Assembly: GCA_002840125.1 (NCBI GenBank) | Contig: PGZF01000004.1 | Location: forward strand, 479,346 to 543,345 | Source of the DNA: Gammaproteobacteria bacterium HGW-Gammaproteobacteria-15 | GTDB taxonomy: Bacteria; Pseudomonadota; Gammaproteobacteria; Enterobacterales; Alteromonadaceae | Length of the DNA stretch: 64,000 nucleotides | Reading direction: 5' to 3' | Shown here: piece by piece, positions 36,238 to 46,900 of the stretch | Position numbering within the stretch: position 1 is the first letter of the stretch | How the letters are laid out: each line of letters opens with the position of its first letter | Notes under the pieces: model-generated | What the model was told of the DNA's origin: nothing | Seen by the model: the letters and a program-made list of their open reading frames with translations, nothing else | Database searches by the model: none | Made by a program: the position numbers and the translations under genes

Positions 36238-39200
36238 TTATAACTTATTGTAATTATTTAATATTTCTAATATGCATTGCTTGCAGTCTGCAGCCAGCTG
36301 TTCAATTCGTTCGACACGATAAATGGTGTTGCTAAACTCCCAACGAATGGCCATAACCCCTTCTTTGATGTACACCCCTACCGCCAAAGGTCTTAGCCGT
36401 TTAGTTTGATGATCCAAACCATAACCGCCAAAGCCGTCGATCTTGCGCAACACGCGCAAATCGGCTTGGTTATCATGGCCAAAATAGTTGAAAAACACCT
36501 GTGGCTCAGGGGTTTGGTTAAAATGTTCAATTAATTCCTGATCCTGATTCAAATAGCGCAGTACACCATAGCCAATGCCGCCGTTAGGGATAGCTCGCAG
36601 TTGCTCGTTGATAGCTTTAATCGCAGCCACAGGATTGCTGTTATTGCCATAGTCGAGGAAGGCAGGGTAAATCGTATTAAACCAGCCAACTGTGCGGGAC
36701 AAATCAACATCGTCAAACAGCGCTTCTTTACCATGCCCCAACAGATCTATCATCAGACTGTTTGATCTACAGCTTTGTTTGAAGGCATAAACAATGCTGG
36801 TCAGTAAGATTGCATCAATCTTGGCGCCGGTTATCTTGGGGACTTCGTCGAGCAATATAGTGGTTTGTTGTTGATCTAACTGGACATAGACGCTCTGCGA
36901 GCTGGACATCAGGTTTTCGCCAGCAGGAAAATCCTTGCTCAGTTCGGCGGCATATTTTCGCTCCGGCAACAGCCAGTATGGTCGCTGTTTTTTCATTTCA
37001 TCGCTGTAGCCCCAGGCTGATAGTTTTTCAACCCACTGCTTAAAAGAGGTACCTTTTTCTGGCAGCTGTAACGGCTCATTGCGGCTATATTGGCGATAGC
37101 AGGTCTCAAAATCGTCAATAATGATGTGCCAGGAGCCGATATCAGCCAGCATAAAATGGCCGAATAAAAACAGTGTAGGTTTGAGGTCCAGATTACAACG
37201 ATATAAACAGGCCTGAAATAATGGCCCTTGCTGTAAGTCCAGCGCGGTAACGCTGTAATAGATGCGTCTGCCTAATTGGCGTTCATAGTCAGCTTGATCT
37301 TCAGCATCCAGGACAATCTGGTTTAGCATCACCTGGTCTGGAGGACTGTCACAAATCAGGCTGGGTTGATTTGAGCCTGCATCAGACAGACGCATTCGCA
37401 AGCTGTCATGCCGGGTTAATACATGTTGCAATGCACGTTCAATGGCATTCAGGTCAAAGTCATTGTCCCGTGGTTGCAAATACACCCCAAGGGTATGAAA
37501 CTGGGGGTTAGTATGTTGCAGGCTGAGAAAATGACGTTGGGCCGGAGTCATCTTTACCGGGCCTTCGACGGGATCAAGTTGACGCAGTATTTGTGTCGTT
37601 AGTGATGCCTGAGCCAGCAAGCGCACTGTTTTATGCTGAAACACCTGCCGCGCAGTCAGGCTGATATGGCATAATTTGGCCTTTGATACTAACTGGATTA
37701 CCAGTAAGGAATCGCCACCCAGGCTAAAAAAATCATCTTCAATGCCAACGCGTTCAGTTCGCAGAATTTGCTGATACAACTGACATAGTGCCGTTTCTAC
37801 ATCGTTTGTCGGCGCAACATAAGGCACACCACTTTGGATCAGGTCTGCTGAAGGCTTTGGCAGCGCGCGCCGGTTAATTTTACCGTTTGGCGTTTGCGGC
37901 AGCTTATCCAGCTGAATAAAAATGGCGGGAACCATATATTCTGGAATATGTTTTTTCAGATAAAGCCGTAAAGTGTCAGGCCCCAGTGCGGCCACGCTGG
38001 CAGTAAAGTAGCAGACAATGCGTTTATCACCGGGTTTGATTTCATGCACAACCGATACGGCTTGCTGTACCTGAGGGTGTTTGTTCAGCGTGGTATCAAT
38101 CTCTCCCAGTTCAATCCGGAAACCCCGAACTTTTACCTGCGAATCAGCCCGACCGAGAAAAATAATATTACCTGCGCTGTTGTAGCGGGCTAAATCTCGA
38201 GTACGGTACAGCATGCCTTGACCACTTATCGGGTCAGCCACAAACGCATCTGCGGTCAGGTCTGGCCTTGCCATATAGCCGTCGGCTAAACAGTGGCCGC
38301 CAATAAAAATTTCACCGGGCACGCCAACAGGAACCGGCTGCATTTGCTCATCCAGCAGATACATCCGGGAGTTTTCAATTGGTTTGCCAATGGTGACGGC
38401 GCCGTTTTCGCCATCCCCGCTTTCAATACGATGCCGGCTGCACCATACCGTTGCCTCGGTTGGGCCATACAGGTTCCAGAATGACGATGAGCGCAGCAGC
38501 AAAGTTTCTGCCAGTTCAGGCGGTAAAGCTTCGCCGCCGCAGAGTATGCGCATATCGCGTTTACCCTGCCAGCCCATGTCCAACAGCATGCGCCACATAG
38601 ACGGTGTAGCCTGCATAACGCTGATATTATGTTGTTGTATCAACTGCAAAATGCAATTGGCGTCCTGTAACTGTTCTTTGTCAGCCAGTACCACAGTGCC
38701 GCCATTAATCAGCGGCAGGAAAATCTCTAATACGGCGATATCAAAGCTGATAGTGGTAACGGCCAGCAGCTTTTCACCGGCTTTTACGCCCGGCGCCCGG
38801 CTCATCGCTTGTAAGAAGTTCACCACGGTCTGATGGCGGATCATCACGCCCTTGGGTAAACCGGTTGAGCCTGAAGTGAAAATGACATAGGCCTGATCGG
38901 TTGGCTGCGCCTTAGCAACCAGTCCTGAAACGGGGAGGTCGCCATTATGCTGTAGCGTGCCGTCAGCGTTAAGTGGCAATGCAGGCCAGTTACCGACAGG
39001 TACCTTGGCTACCAGGCTGGGCTGTGTAATCACTGCCGCGATGCTGGCGGTGTCAAACATATACTGTACCCTGTCCTGCGGGTAGCTAAGGTCAATCGGA
39101 ATATAAGCGGCACCAGCTTTCAGCGTGCCAAGCATGGCGACAATCATGGCGGCATTGCGTTCTGTCGCAATTGCAACATAGCTGCCACGACCAACACCTT

Positions 39201-40890
39201 GCGCCAGCAGATGTTGCGCCAGCACCGTACTGAGTGTATCCAGTTGCTGGTAGCTTAAGGTGGTTTCGCGGCTAACTACTGCGGCAAGATCCGGTGTTGT
39301 TTGCGCTTGGCGCTGCACTATTTGGTCCACGGTGTCGTGACTGGCAGGCAACACCTCACCTATACTCCAATGCTGCAGAATTTGGTGTTTTTCCTGTTCA
39401 CTGAGCAGACTAACGTTTGCCAGCTTTTGCTGGGGCTGAGCAAGCAACCGTTGCAGCAACAGGGTCAGATGTTCCGCCATCCTGCTTATCGTATCGCGGT
39501 TAAATAAATCGGTGTTGTACTCAATAAAGCCGTTCAGCTCACCGGTATCATTAAAATAAAACGTCAGGTCATATTTGGCTGTTTGATTTTCGGTGGTGAG
39601 TGCTTGTAGCTGCAATGCCTGGTTTACCGGTGCTGTAGTAGCTTGCTCGTTATCGGTTGAGTTCTGTGTATTGTTCAGGATCAGCATCACCTGGAAAATA
39701 GCGGCCCGGCTCATGTCGCGTGGCGGGTTCAGTTCTTCTACCAACTTTTCAAAAGATACATCCTGATTGGCGAACGCATTAAAAACAGTGGTCTTTTCCT
39801 GCTCCAGCTGTTGCATAAAGTTGAGTTGCGGGTCGACGTAGGTTCGAAATGCCAGTGTATTGGTAAAGAATCCAATAACATTTTCCAGTTCGGTACGGTT
39901 GCGGTTAGCGATTAACGTGCCAATGGCAAAGTCATCCTGACGGCTGTACTTGTGCAGCAGTATGCGCAGTGTGGCAAGCATCAGGGTAAAAGGAGTGGCA
40001 CCGGTGTTGTAACTGAGTTGTCTTAGTTGACTGCTTAGCTCTGGTGCAATACTAATAGCGACGGAGTTGCCATTATAGGTGCGCTCTGACGGCCTTGGTC
40101 TGTCGGTATACAGTTCCAGCGGAGCAACGTCGGCCAGCTTATCCTTCCAGTAAGTCAGTTTGTTCAGTAGCAGTTTTTCCTGAGCATCAGAGCGCTGCCA
40201 GCAAGCATAATCGATATAGCTATAGTCGGTAATACCACTTGTGGGCTGAGTATCAGCCAGTTGGTCGTAGCATTGGAAAATTTGCTGGATCAGTAAGGCG
40301 TGTGACCAGGCGTCAAAGGCAATATGATGCACATTGATATACCACAGATAGTGCTCGTTGCTGATATGGAACAAACGGCTGCGGAAAACACCGTCATGCT
40401 GCAGATCGAACGGCGTATGTCCATCTTCTTTAATTTCGCGCAGCGCGTCACTTTTGGCTTGTTCTTCACCCCGTTCGGTTAAGTCGACTAGGGGCAGAAT
40501 GGTGTGGCCTTTATTGCTGATGAAATCTGCCAGACTAAGAATATTCTGTCTTGCTGTGCCATCCACTTCGCGATATTGACTACGCAGGATTGGATGAAAT
40601 TCCAGTGTCTGTATCACAGCCTTTGTCAGTCGCGCTGTGTCCACCACGCCTTTTACCGCATAAACCATCGGTATATTGTATTCCGGGCTGGCTGGGTCAA
40701 ACTGTGACATAAACCAGATACGCTGCTGTTCATGGGACAGAGGGTAATGTGCCGCATGCCCGGCTTTGGGCAACTGTGAGGCCGTAGCGGGTGAACTGCC
40801 CTGGCGTTGAGCCAGACGCTGCATTAATAGCGCTTTTTGCTCGGGTGACAGTGCCTTAAGCTTTTCTTCTATGTCCATCGGGATATCCAT
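36238..40890 (-). CDS. NRPS, C-A(Gly)-T-E, terminal synthetase with an inactive-looking E domain
   Basis: This 1550-residue synthetase has four domains: C (about 46-480, active-site HHIAFDA with His188-His189), A (about 520-1015), carrier T (GGDSL, phosphopantetheine Ser1061) and a C-terminal epimerase-type domain (about 1110-1550). The A pocket reads D-I-L-Q-L-G-L-V (GrsA numbering, by eye), the glycine code. The E domain keeps SRTVGWF, GIGYGVLRYL and VFFNYFGH, but the catalytic HHxxxDG is HFMLADI (second His replaced by Phe1246) and the Glu of EGHGRE is Leu1384. It should not epimerise, in keeping with achiral glycine. In A7 the expected YRTGDL is YRTRDL (Arg898). There is no thioesterase. 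It starts 11 bp after the previous NRPS and is the last NRPS in the operon. Confidence 0.92.
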   Translation of the reverse strand: MDIPMDIEEKLKALSPEQKALLMQRLAQRQGSSPATASQLPKAGHAAHYPLSHEQQRIWFMSQFDPASPEYNIPMVYAVKGVVDTARLTKAVIQTLEFHPILRSQYREVDGTARQNILSLADFISNKGHTILPLVDLTERGEEQAKSDALREIKEDGHTPFDLQHDGVFRSRLFHISNEHYLWYINVHHIAFDAWSHALLIQQIFQCYDQLADTQPTSGITDYSYIDYACWQRSDAQEKLLLNKLTYWKDKLADVAPLELYTDRPRPSERTYNGNSVAISIAPELSSQLRQLSYNTGATPFTLMLATLRILLHKYSRQDDFAIGTLIANRNRTELENVIGFFTNTLAFRTYVDPQLNFMQQLEQEKTTVFNAFANQDVSFEKLVEELNPPRDMSRAAIFQVMLILNNTQNSTDNEQATTAPVNQALQLQALTTENQTAKYDLTFYFNDTGELNGFIEYNTDLFNRDTISRMAEHLTLLLQRLLAQPQQKLANVSLLSEQEKHQILQHWSIGEVLPASHDTVDQIVQRQAQTTPDLAAVVSRETTLSYQQLDTLSTVLAQHLLAQGVGRGSYVAIATERNAAMIVAMLGTLKAGAAYIPIDLSYPQDRVQYMFDTASIAAVITQPSLVAKVPVGNWPALPLNADGTLQHNGDLPVSGLVAKAQPTDQAYVIFTSGSTGLPKGVMIRHQTVVNFLQAMSRAPGVKAGEKLLAVTTISFDIAVLEIFLPLINGGTVVLADKEQLQDANCILQLIQQHNISVMQATPSMWRMLLDMGWQGKRDMRILCGGEALPPELAETLLLRSSSFWNLYGPTEATVWCSRHRIESGDGENGAVTIGKPIENSRMYLLDEQMQPVPVGVPGEIFIGGHCLADGYMARPDLTADAFVADPISGQGMLYRTRDLARYNSAGNIIFLGRADSQVKVRGFRIELGEIDTTLNKHPQVQQAVSVVHEIKPGDKRIVCYFTASVAALGPDTLRLYLKKHIPEYMVPAIFIQLDKLPQTPNGKINRRALPKPSADLIQSGVPYVAPTNDVETALCQLYQQILRTERVGIEDDFFSLGGDSLLVIQLVSKAKLCHISLTARQVFQHKTVRLLAQASLTTQILRQLDPVEGPVKMTPAQRHFLSLQHTNPQFHTLGVYLQPRDNDFDLNAIERALQHVLTRHDSLRMRLSDAGSNQPSLICDSPPDQVMLNQIVLDAEDQADYERQLGRRIYYSVTALDLQQGPLFQACLYRCNLDLKPTLFLFGHFMLADIGSWHIIIDDFETCYRQYSRNEPLQLPEKGTSFKQWVEKLSAWGYSDEMKKQRPYWLLPERKYAAELSKDFPAGENLMSSSQSVYVQLDQQQTTILLDEVPKITGAKIDAILLTSIVYAFKQSCRSNSLMIDLLGHGKEALFDDVDLSRTVGWFNTIYPAFLDYGNNSNPVAAIKAINEQLRAIPNGGIGYGVLRYLNQDQELIEHFNQTPEPQVFFNYFGHDNQADLRVLRKIDGFGGYGLDHQTKRLRPLAVGVYIKEGVMAIRWEFSNTIYRVERIEQLAADCKQCILEILNNYNKL

Positions 40891-40901
40891 TCTTGTTATA
40901 T

Positions 40902-43900
40902 TTATCCGGTTATCTCAGCCATCATGGCTAACAGTTCATCTTCATCTACCGCTTGTAACTGCAGCTCGTCCAGCCGGTTTGCTAATTGGTCCAACCGCTG
41001 ATGAGCAAATAAATCACCGAGCGCCAGCGGCAGATGCTCGCCGAACTGACGACGGATTAATGCCAGCAGTTTCATCGCCAGTACTGAGTTGCCACCCAAA
41101 CGGAAAAAGTTACTGTTACGGCTGCTCACATCAATACCCAGCAGTTTTTGCCACAAGGTTGCTAATTGTTGTTCAGTGCTTGTTGCCAGAGCTTGCTGCG
41201 GCAGTTGTTCAGTAAGTTCGCGCTGGCGCAGTAGTTTCTTGTCAACTTTCCCGCTTGGGGTTGTAGGTAGGGCGTCCAATTGCTGCCACAGTGTGGGTAC
41301 CATATAAGAAGGTAACCAGGTGGAGGCGTATGCTGCCAGACCATTGGTATCTAATTGTCGTGAAGCGGTAAAAAATGCCACTAATAATGGCTCGCCATTC
41401 CTGGCCTGACTCAGAACCACAGCGCAGGCGGTAACGTCGGCGTAACGTTCAGCGATAGCCTCTATTTCTGTCAGCTCAATGCGATAACCATGTAGTTTGA
41501 CTTGCTCATCAAGTCGCTGCAGATACAGCAAGCGGCCATCTGCCAATTGTTTTACTAAATCGCCGGTACGATAAAGACGTTCCTGTTTACCGTTGTGCCA
41601 CTGTTTGGTAGTAAAACGTTCGGCAGTCAGTTCGGCTTTGCCCCGATAGCCCAGGGCCAGATTGTCGCCAGCGATATACAACTCGCCTTTGCTGCCAATA
41701 GTGGCCAGTTCAGCATTGGCATTCATGACATACAGCCTGTTGTTGCTGATTGCCAGGCCGGTACTGATTAAATTCAGGTCATCCGCGGTTATTTGCTGAC
41801 ATGATACCCATACCGTGGCTTCGGTTGGGCCATACATATTCCACAACTGCCGGCCTTTATCCAGCAGCCGTTGTGCCAGCACTTTTGGCAGCGCTTCACC
41901 GCCTGTCAGCATGGTTAGGTTAGCTTGTCCGGTCCAGCCAGATTCCAGCAACAAGCGCCAGCCAGCTGGCGTTGCCTGCATAATACTGATCTGATGTTCC
42001 CGTAAATGCCGGGCAATACTGCTGCCATCCCGGTTTTGTTGATGTGGCAATAACACCAGGCAGGCGCCATGTAGCAAGGGTAGAAACAGTTCCAGTACTG
42101 AAATATCAAATGAGACTGGCGTCACTGCGAGCAGTTTGTCGTTGGCCGTGATGCCCGGTTTATCAGCCATTGCGTGCAGGAAGTTCAACATGCTGTGCTG
42201 GCTGATTTCTACGCCTTTAGGTAAGCCGGTACTGCCCGAGGTATAAATGCAGTATGCCAATTGCTGAGGCTGGCCTGGTAAATGCGGTAATAGTTGTGCT
42301 GACGTCTGTTGCAGTTGTGACAGCAGCAATACCGGCGCGCCTTGCAGTCTTAGTGTGCTATGTAGTTCATCGGTAGTGATAATGGTACGCGCAGCGGCAT
42401 CAGTAACAATATATTGCAGGCGTTCCTGCGGATATTCCGGATCAAGTGGCAGGTAAGCCGCCTGGCAGCGGAAAATCGCCAGCAACGTAATAACTAGCTG
42501 GCTATCTCTGGGCAGGCAGACAGCGACTAAATCACCAGCACTAACACCCGTTTGATAAAGCTGGGCGGCCAAGGTGTCAACTTCAGCTTGTAATTGTTGA
42601 TAGTTGAGCTGGCGGTCCGCCGTTACCAGCGCCGGTTTATCAGCAGAACGTGTAGCAGTATCGGCAAACCAATGGCTCAGATTATCAAATGTTGGTGCGC
42701 TGTTATTACCCGGTTTAGGTAACTGTGCCATAAACGCCGCTTGTTGCTCTTGCTCCAGCGTCGCCAATGGCCGGGCCGTATTTTCAGCAAATTGGCAAAA
42801 TAACTGTTGTAGCCGCGTTACCATCAGTTCAACTGAGGCCGGCAGAAATAAATCTTCGCTGTACTCAATAAAACCGCTTAAGTTATCGCCCTGTAAAGTC
42901 AGACTGAAACTTAAATCAAAGCGGGCACTGTGGTTATCACTATCAGGCATAGCCAGCGACAGCTGTTCTGTAATGGCCTGTTCACTATGGCTGGCAGCAG
43001 CGTTGTGATTAAAATTAAACAGTACCTGAAATAGCGGATTATGGCTGGTACTGCGTGCAATATTCAGCCGTTGCAGCAGTTGTGGTAACTGCAACTGCTG
43101 ATGCTCAAAGCCGGTTAAAATTTGCTGTTTTGCCTGTGCAATCAGTTGGCTACAGGTCATTTCCGGTTGCCATTGCAGCCGGATAGGTAAGGTATTCAGC
43201 AGCAGACCTATCAGTTCGCTGTATTGCGTGTTGTCACGGCCAGATACCGGGATACCAATAACAAAATCGTCCTGGCGGGAAAACTCATGTAATAGCTGAG
43301 CACAAATGGCGAAGCTGAGCATATACAGTGATGCGCCGCGTTGTTCGGCTTGTTGTTTTAAGGCGTTGACGCAATCTGCAGTAAGCTGAAAACGGCAACG
43401 GGCACCGCGGAAGCTCGGCTGCGGCGGACGAGGAAAGTCTGTAGCCAGTTCTAGCAGTTGGGGTACATCTTTTAACTGTTGCTCCCAGTAATCCAATTGC
43501 TGTTGTTGCCATTGTTGATAATCAGTATGCTGTTGCCACAATGCAAGGTCTGCCATTTGCAATTGGGGTTGTGCTGCTTGCCAGGGCTGTTGCTGCACCA
43601 ACTGTCGATAGCCGTGAGCAAGTTGACGCAACAGTAATTGGAAGCTACTGCCGTCGGCGTTAATATGGTGCATTACAACACCCAGCGCATGGCGTTGTGG
43701 TGCCAGCTTATATAACACAAATCGATATGCGGGTGTGGTTGTCAGGTCAAAGGGGATGTTGGCATCAGCGGCAAAGCACTGTGGCAGGGTATCGGCTGTG
43801 GTGCAGAGATCACGCTCGCTAAATTGTAGTTCTGTACTGTGATGTAAACGCTGAAACACTGTGCCGTTATCTTCAACATAAGTGGTGTGAAATGCGCCCT

Positions 43901-46900
43901 GTTGCTGCGCTATTTGCTGCAACACCTGGCGCAAACTGAGCGTATCTAATTCGCCGTTCAGTTGCAGCAGCATCGGCATGTTGTAGGCTGCACCACTGCC
44001 GTCTAATTGGTGTAGCACCCACATTTGCTGCTGGCCCGCTGTCAGCGGAAACAGGTTTTGCTCTGGCTGACGTAATAACGGAATAGCAGGTTGTACACCG
44101 GTTTGCTGACGTACCAACTGCGCCAGCGCCCGGATAGTCGGCTGCTGAAAAAACTGTCGCAGACTGATATTGCTGTGCAGACTGTCTTTAATCCGCGCCA
44201 ACATAGACAGCGCCAGCAGTGAATGACCACCGGCGCTAAAAAAATTCTGTGTCATCTGCAGCGGTTTGTCGGGTAAAAGCTGTTGCCAGATCTCCAGCAA
44301 AGCGAGTTCTATAACATCATCGCTAGATTGTTCTGCATCTGAGCTGAAGCTTGTATCCGGACGTCGTAGTTTGACCTGATCCACTTTTCCTCTGTTAGTA
44401 AGAGGTAAGGCATCCAGCAAGACTAAATGCTGTGGCAGCATATATTCGGCTAACTGCGACTGCAAATACTGGCGCAGCCCAGTCAGTTGCAGAGTATTGT
44501 CGGCAGCCACCAGATAAGCGACTAGCTGTTGTGGCTCGACGACCATGACATAGCACTGAGCGATAGCACCATATTGCAGTATTTTCTGACGAATACCTTC
44601 AAGCTCAATGCGGTAGCCACGTAGCTTAATTTGTTGATCGTTACGACCGGCAAAGCAGATGTTGCCATCGTCTCTGAAGTAAACACGATCGCCAGTGGCA
44701 TACAGTCGTTCGCCGCTTGATGGATGATGAATAAATTTGCTGGCGCTAAGTTCGGGCTGGTTATGATAGCCCAGTGCCAGATTATCACCGGCAATATATA
44801 ACTGGCCGGTAACCCCGGCAGGGACCGGCATCAGATCTGCATTCAGCACATAAAGCCGGTTCGGTAATATCGCTTTGCCTATTGGCACTTCAGGCAGCGA
44901 CTGATCCTGCGGTGTTACCCGATGTAAGCTACAGCTGATGGTAGCTTCACTGGGGCCATAGGCATTAAACAATACGGCCTGAGGTGGTGGTGTTAAGCTA
45001 AACCAGCTTTTTACGGCAGCACCGGTTAATTGTTCTGTGCCGATAACAATTTGACGGATACAGGCGGGCAGCGGCTGCAGTGCCTGTAGCAAGCTGCTAA
45101 TCCAACTTTGCCAGTAGGCAGTCGATAAACTCAGATGTTCAATCTGATACTGGGTAATCAACTGTTGCAGCTCGGCAAAAGTTAACGTCTGTTGCTGAGC
45201 GGGCAATAGCAGGTGGCAGCCGGCAATTAATGGCGGGAAAATTTCTTCCAGTGCCAAATCAAAAGATAATGCTGAGCTTTGTAAACTGGTGCGACACTGG
45301 CTGAGCTGATAATGCTGTACCATGCTGCTGGCGTGGTTGCTCAGTGCCTGCCGGCTAACAACTACGCCCTTAGGCGTGCCGGTTGTGCCGGAGGTATACA
45401 CCAGATAAGCCGGTTGGGTGAACTGGATTTCTACTACAGCCGATTGTTGCAGTAGCTCGGGCGTTAATGTTATCTCAATAGCGCCAGCGTCTGGCTGATC
45501 AGTCATGGTCAGACATGCCTGACTATCCTGATATAAAAATTGCTTGCGATCGGCGTTGATATCACGGTCGACAATCACAAAACAGCCGCCTGCGGCCAGC
45601 ACTGACAGCATGGCAACAATGGCGGTTAATCTGTGCTGGCAACTAATGGCTACCACCTTACCTGGTTCCAAGCCATGTTGCTGTAATAGGGCATTGTAGT
45701 GCTCTACCAGTTGCCATAGCTGGCGGTAGCTCAATTGCTGAGTGGCATTGGTTTGGGTCAACGCGCTTTGTTGCGGTATCCGATTAACTGTCTTTACCAG
45801 TGCCGACAAAATATCTTGTTCTGCCGAACCAGTGATTGGCGCATGGCTTAGCAACTGTTGTTGCTGAGCCAAAGACGTTAGCGCAATTTGTGCCAATGGG
45901 CGTTCTGGCTGCTGAATAACCTGTTGCACCAATTCGACATAAAATTCGGCATAACGACTGATATCACCTTCGCTGAATAAGGCTTTGTTATATTCAAAAT
46001 AGCCATGGAAACCACTGTGCTGATATGTCAGCTCCAGCGTCAGATCCAGCTTGGCATAGTGTCGTTGTATCGCACAGCTTTGCCAGTTGTTGTCGGGTGC
46101 CGCTACGGCATCTTGCAGTGCGTTATACGAAAACATAACCTGAAACAGAGGATTACGATTAATATCGCGCTCTGGTTGTAACAAGTCCAGGATCTGTGAG
46201 TAGCCCAGTTCCTGATGTGCCAGGCATTGATAAAACTGCTGTCGTACCTGCTGCACGTACTGCCCGGCGGCCGCCTTGCTGTCTATAGCGGCTGGCAGCA
46301 ATAACGTATTGGCCACTGCGGCAACAAAATGCTTTAGCTGCGGTTGATCCCGGTTTAACACCGGAGTGGCGACAATGAAATTGCGCTGGTCGCTGAGCTT
46401 ATGCAACAAAATATTAAACACAGCCAGCAGCAGGTTAAAAGGGGTGATGTATTGTTGCTGGCAAAACTGGCTGATTTGTGCAGAGACATCAGCCGGTAAG
46501 CTGAAATAATAATAATCGCCGTCGTTGCTCAGTGCAGCAGTTTTACGGCTCAACTGTAATTGCGGTTCGCAATCTTGCAGCGTGTTTTGCCAGAACTGTT
46601 GTAACTGTGCAAGCTCTGCCGGTTGTTGTTGCTGCAGGTACTGCTGCATATCTATAGCCGGTAGCGCTAACGCTGGTACCGCGTGTCCCAGTAACTGACG
46701 GTAAAGCGTGTGTAACTCTGCCAGGAGCAAGTTTAACGCGTAACCATCGGCGACAATATGATGAATGCATAGTGTTAACAGAAACTGCTGCTGTGGCATC
46801 TGGTACAGCGCGCAGCGAAATGGCAATTCTGATGACAAAGCAAAACCTCGTTGTGCATCGGCGCTGGCCAGCGCTTTGGCTTCGGCTAAGGTTGTCACGT

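Noticed and set aside
38384..38833. A 149-codon plus-strand frame opposite the terminal NRPS A domain
   Set aside because: It lies wholly inside a well-supported A domain on the other strand, and its translation resembles no family.
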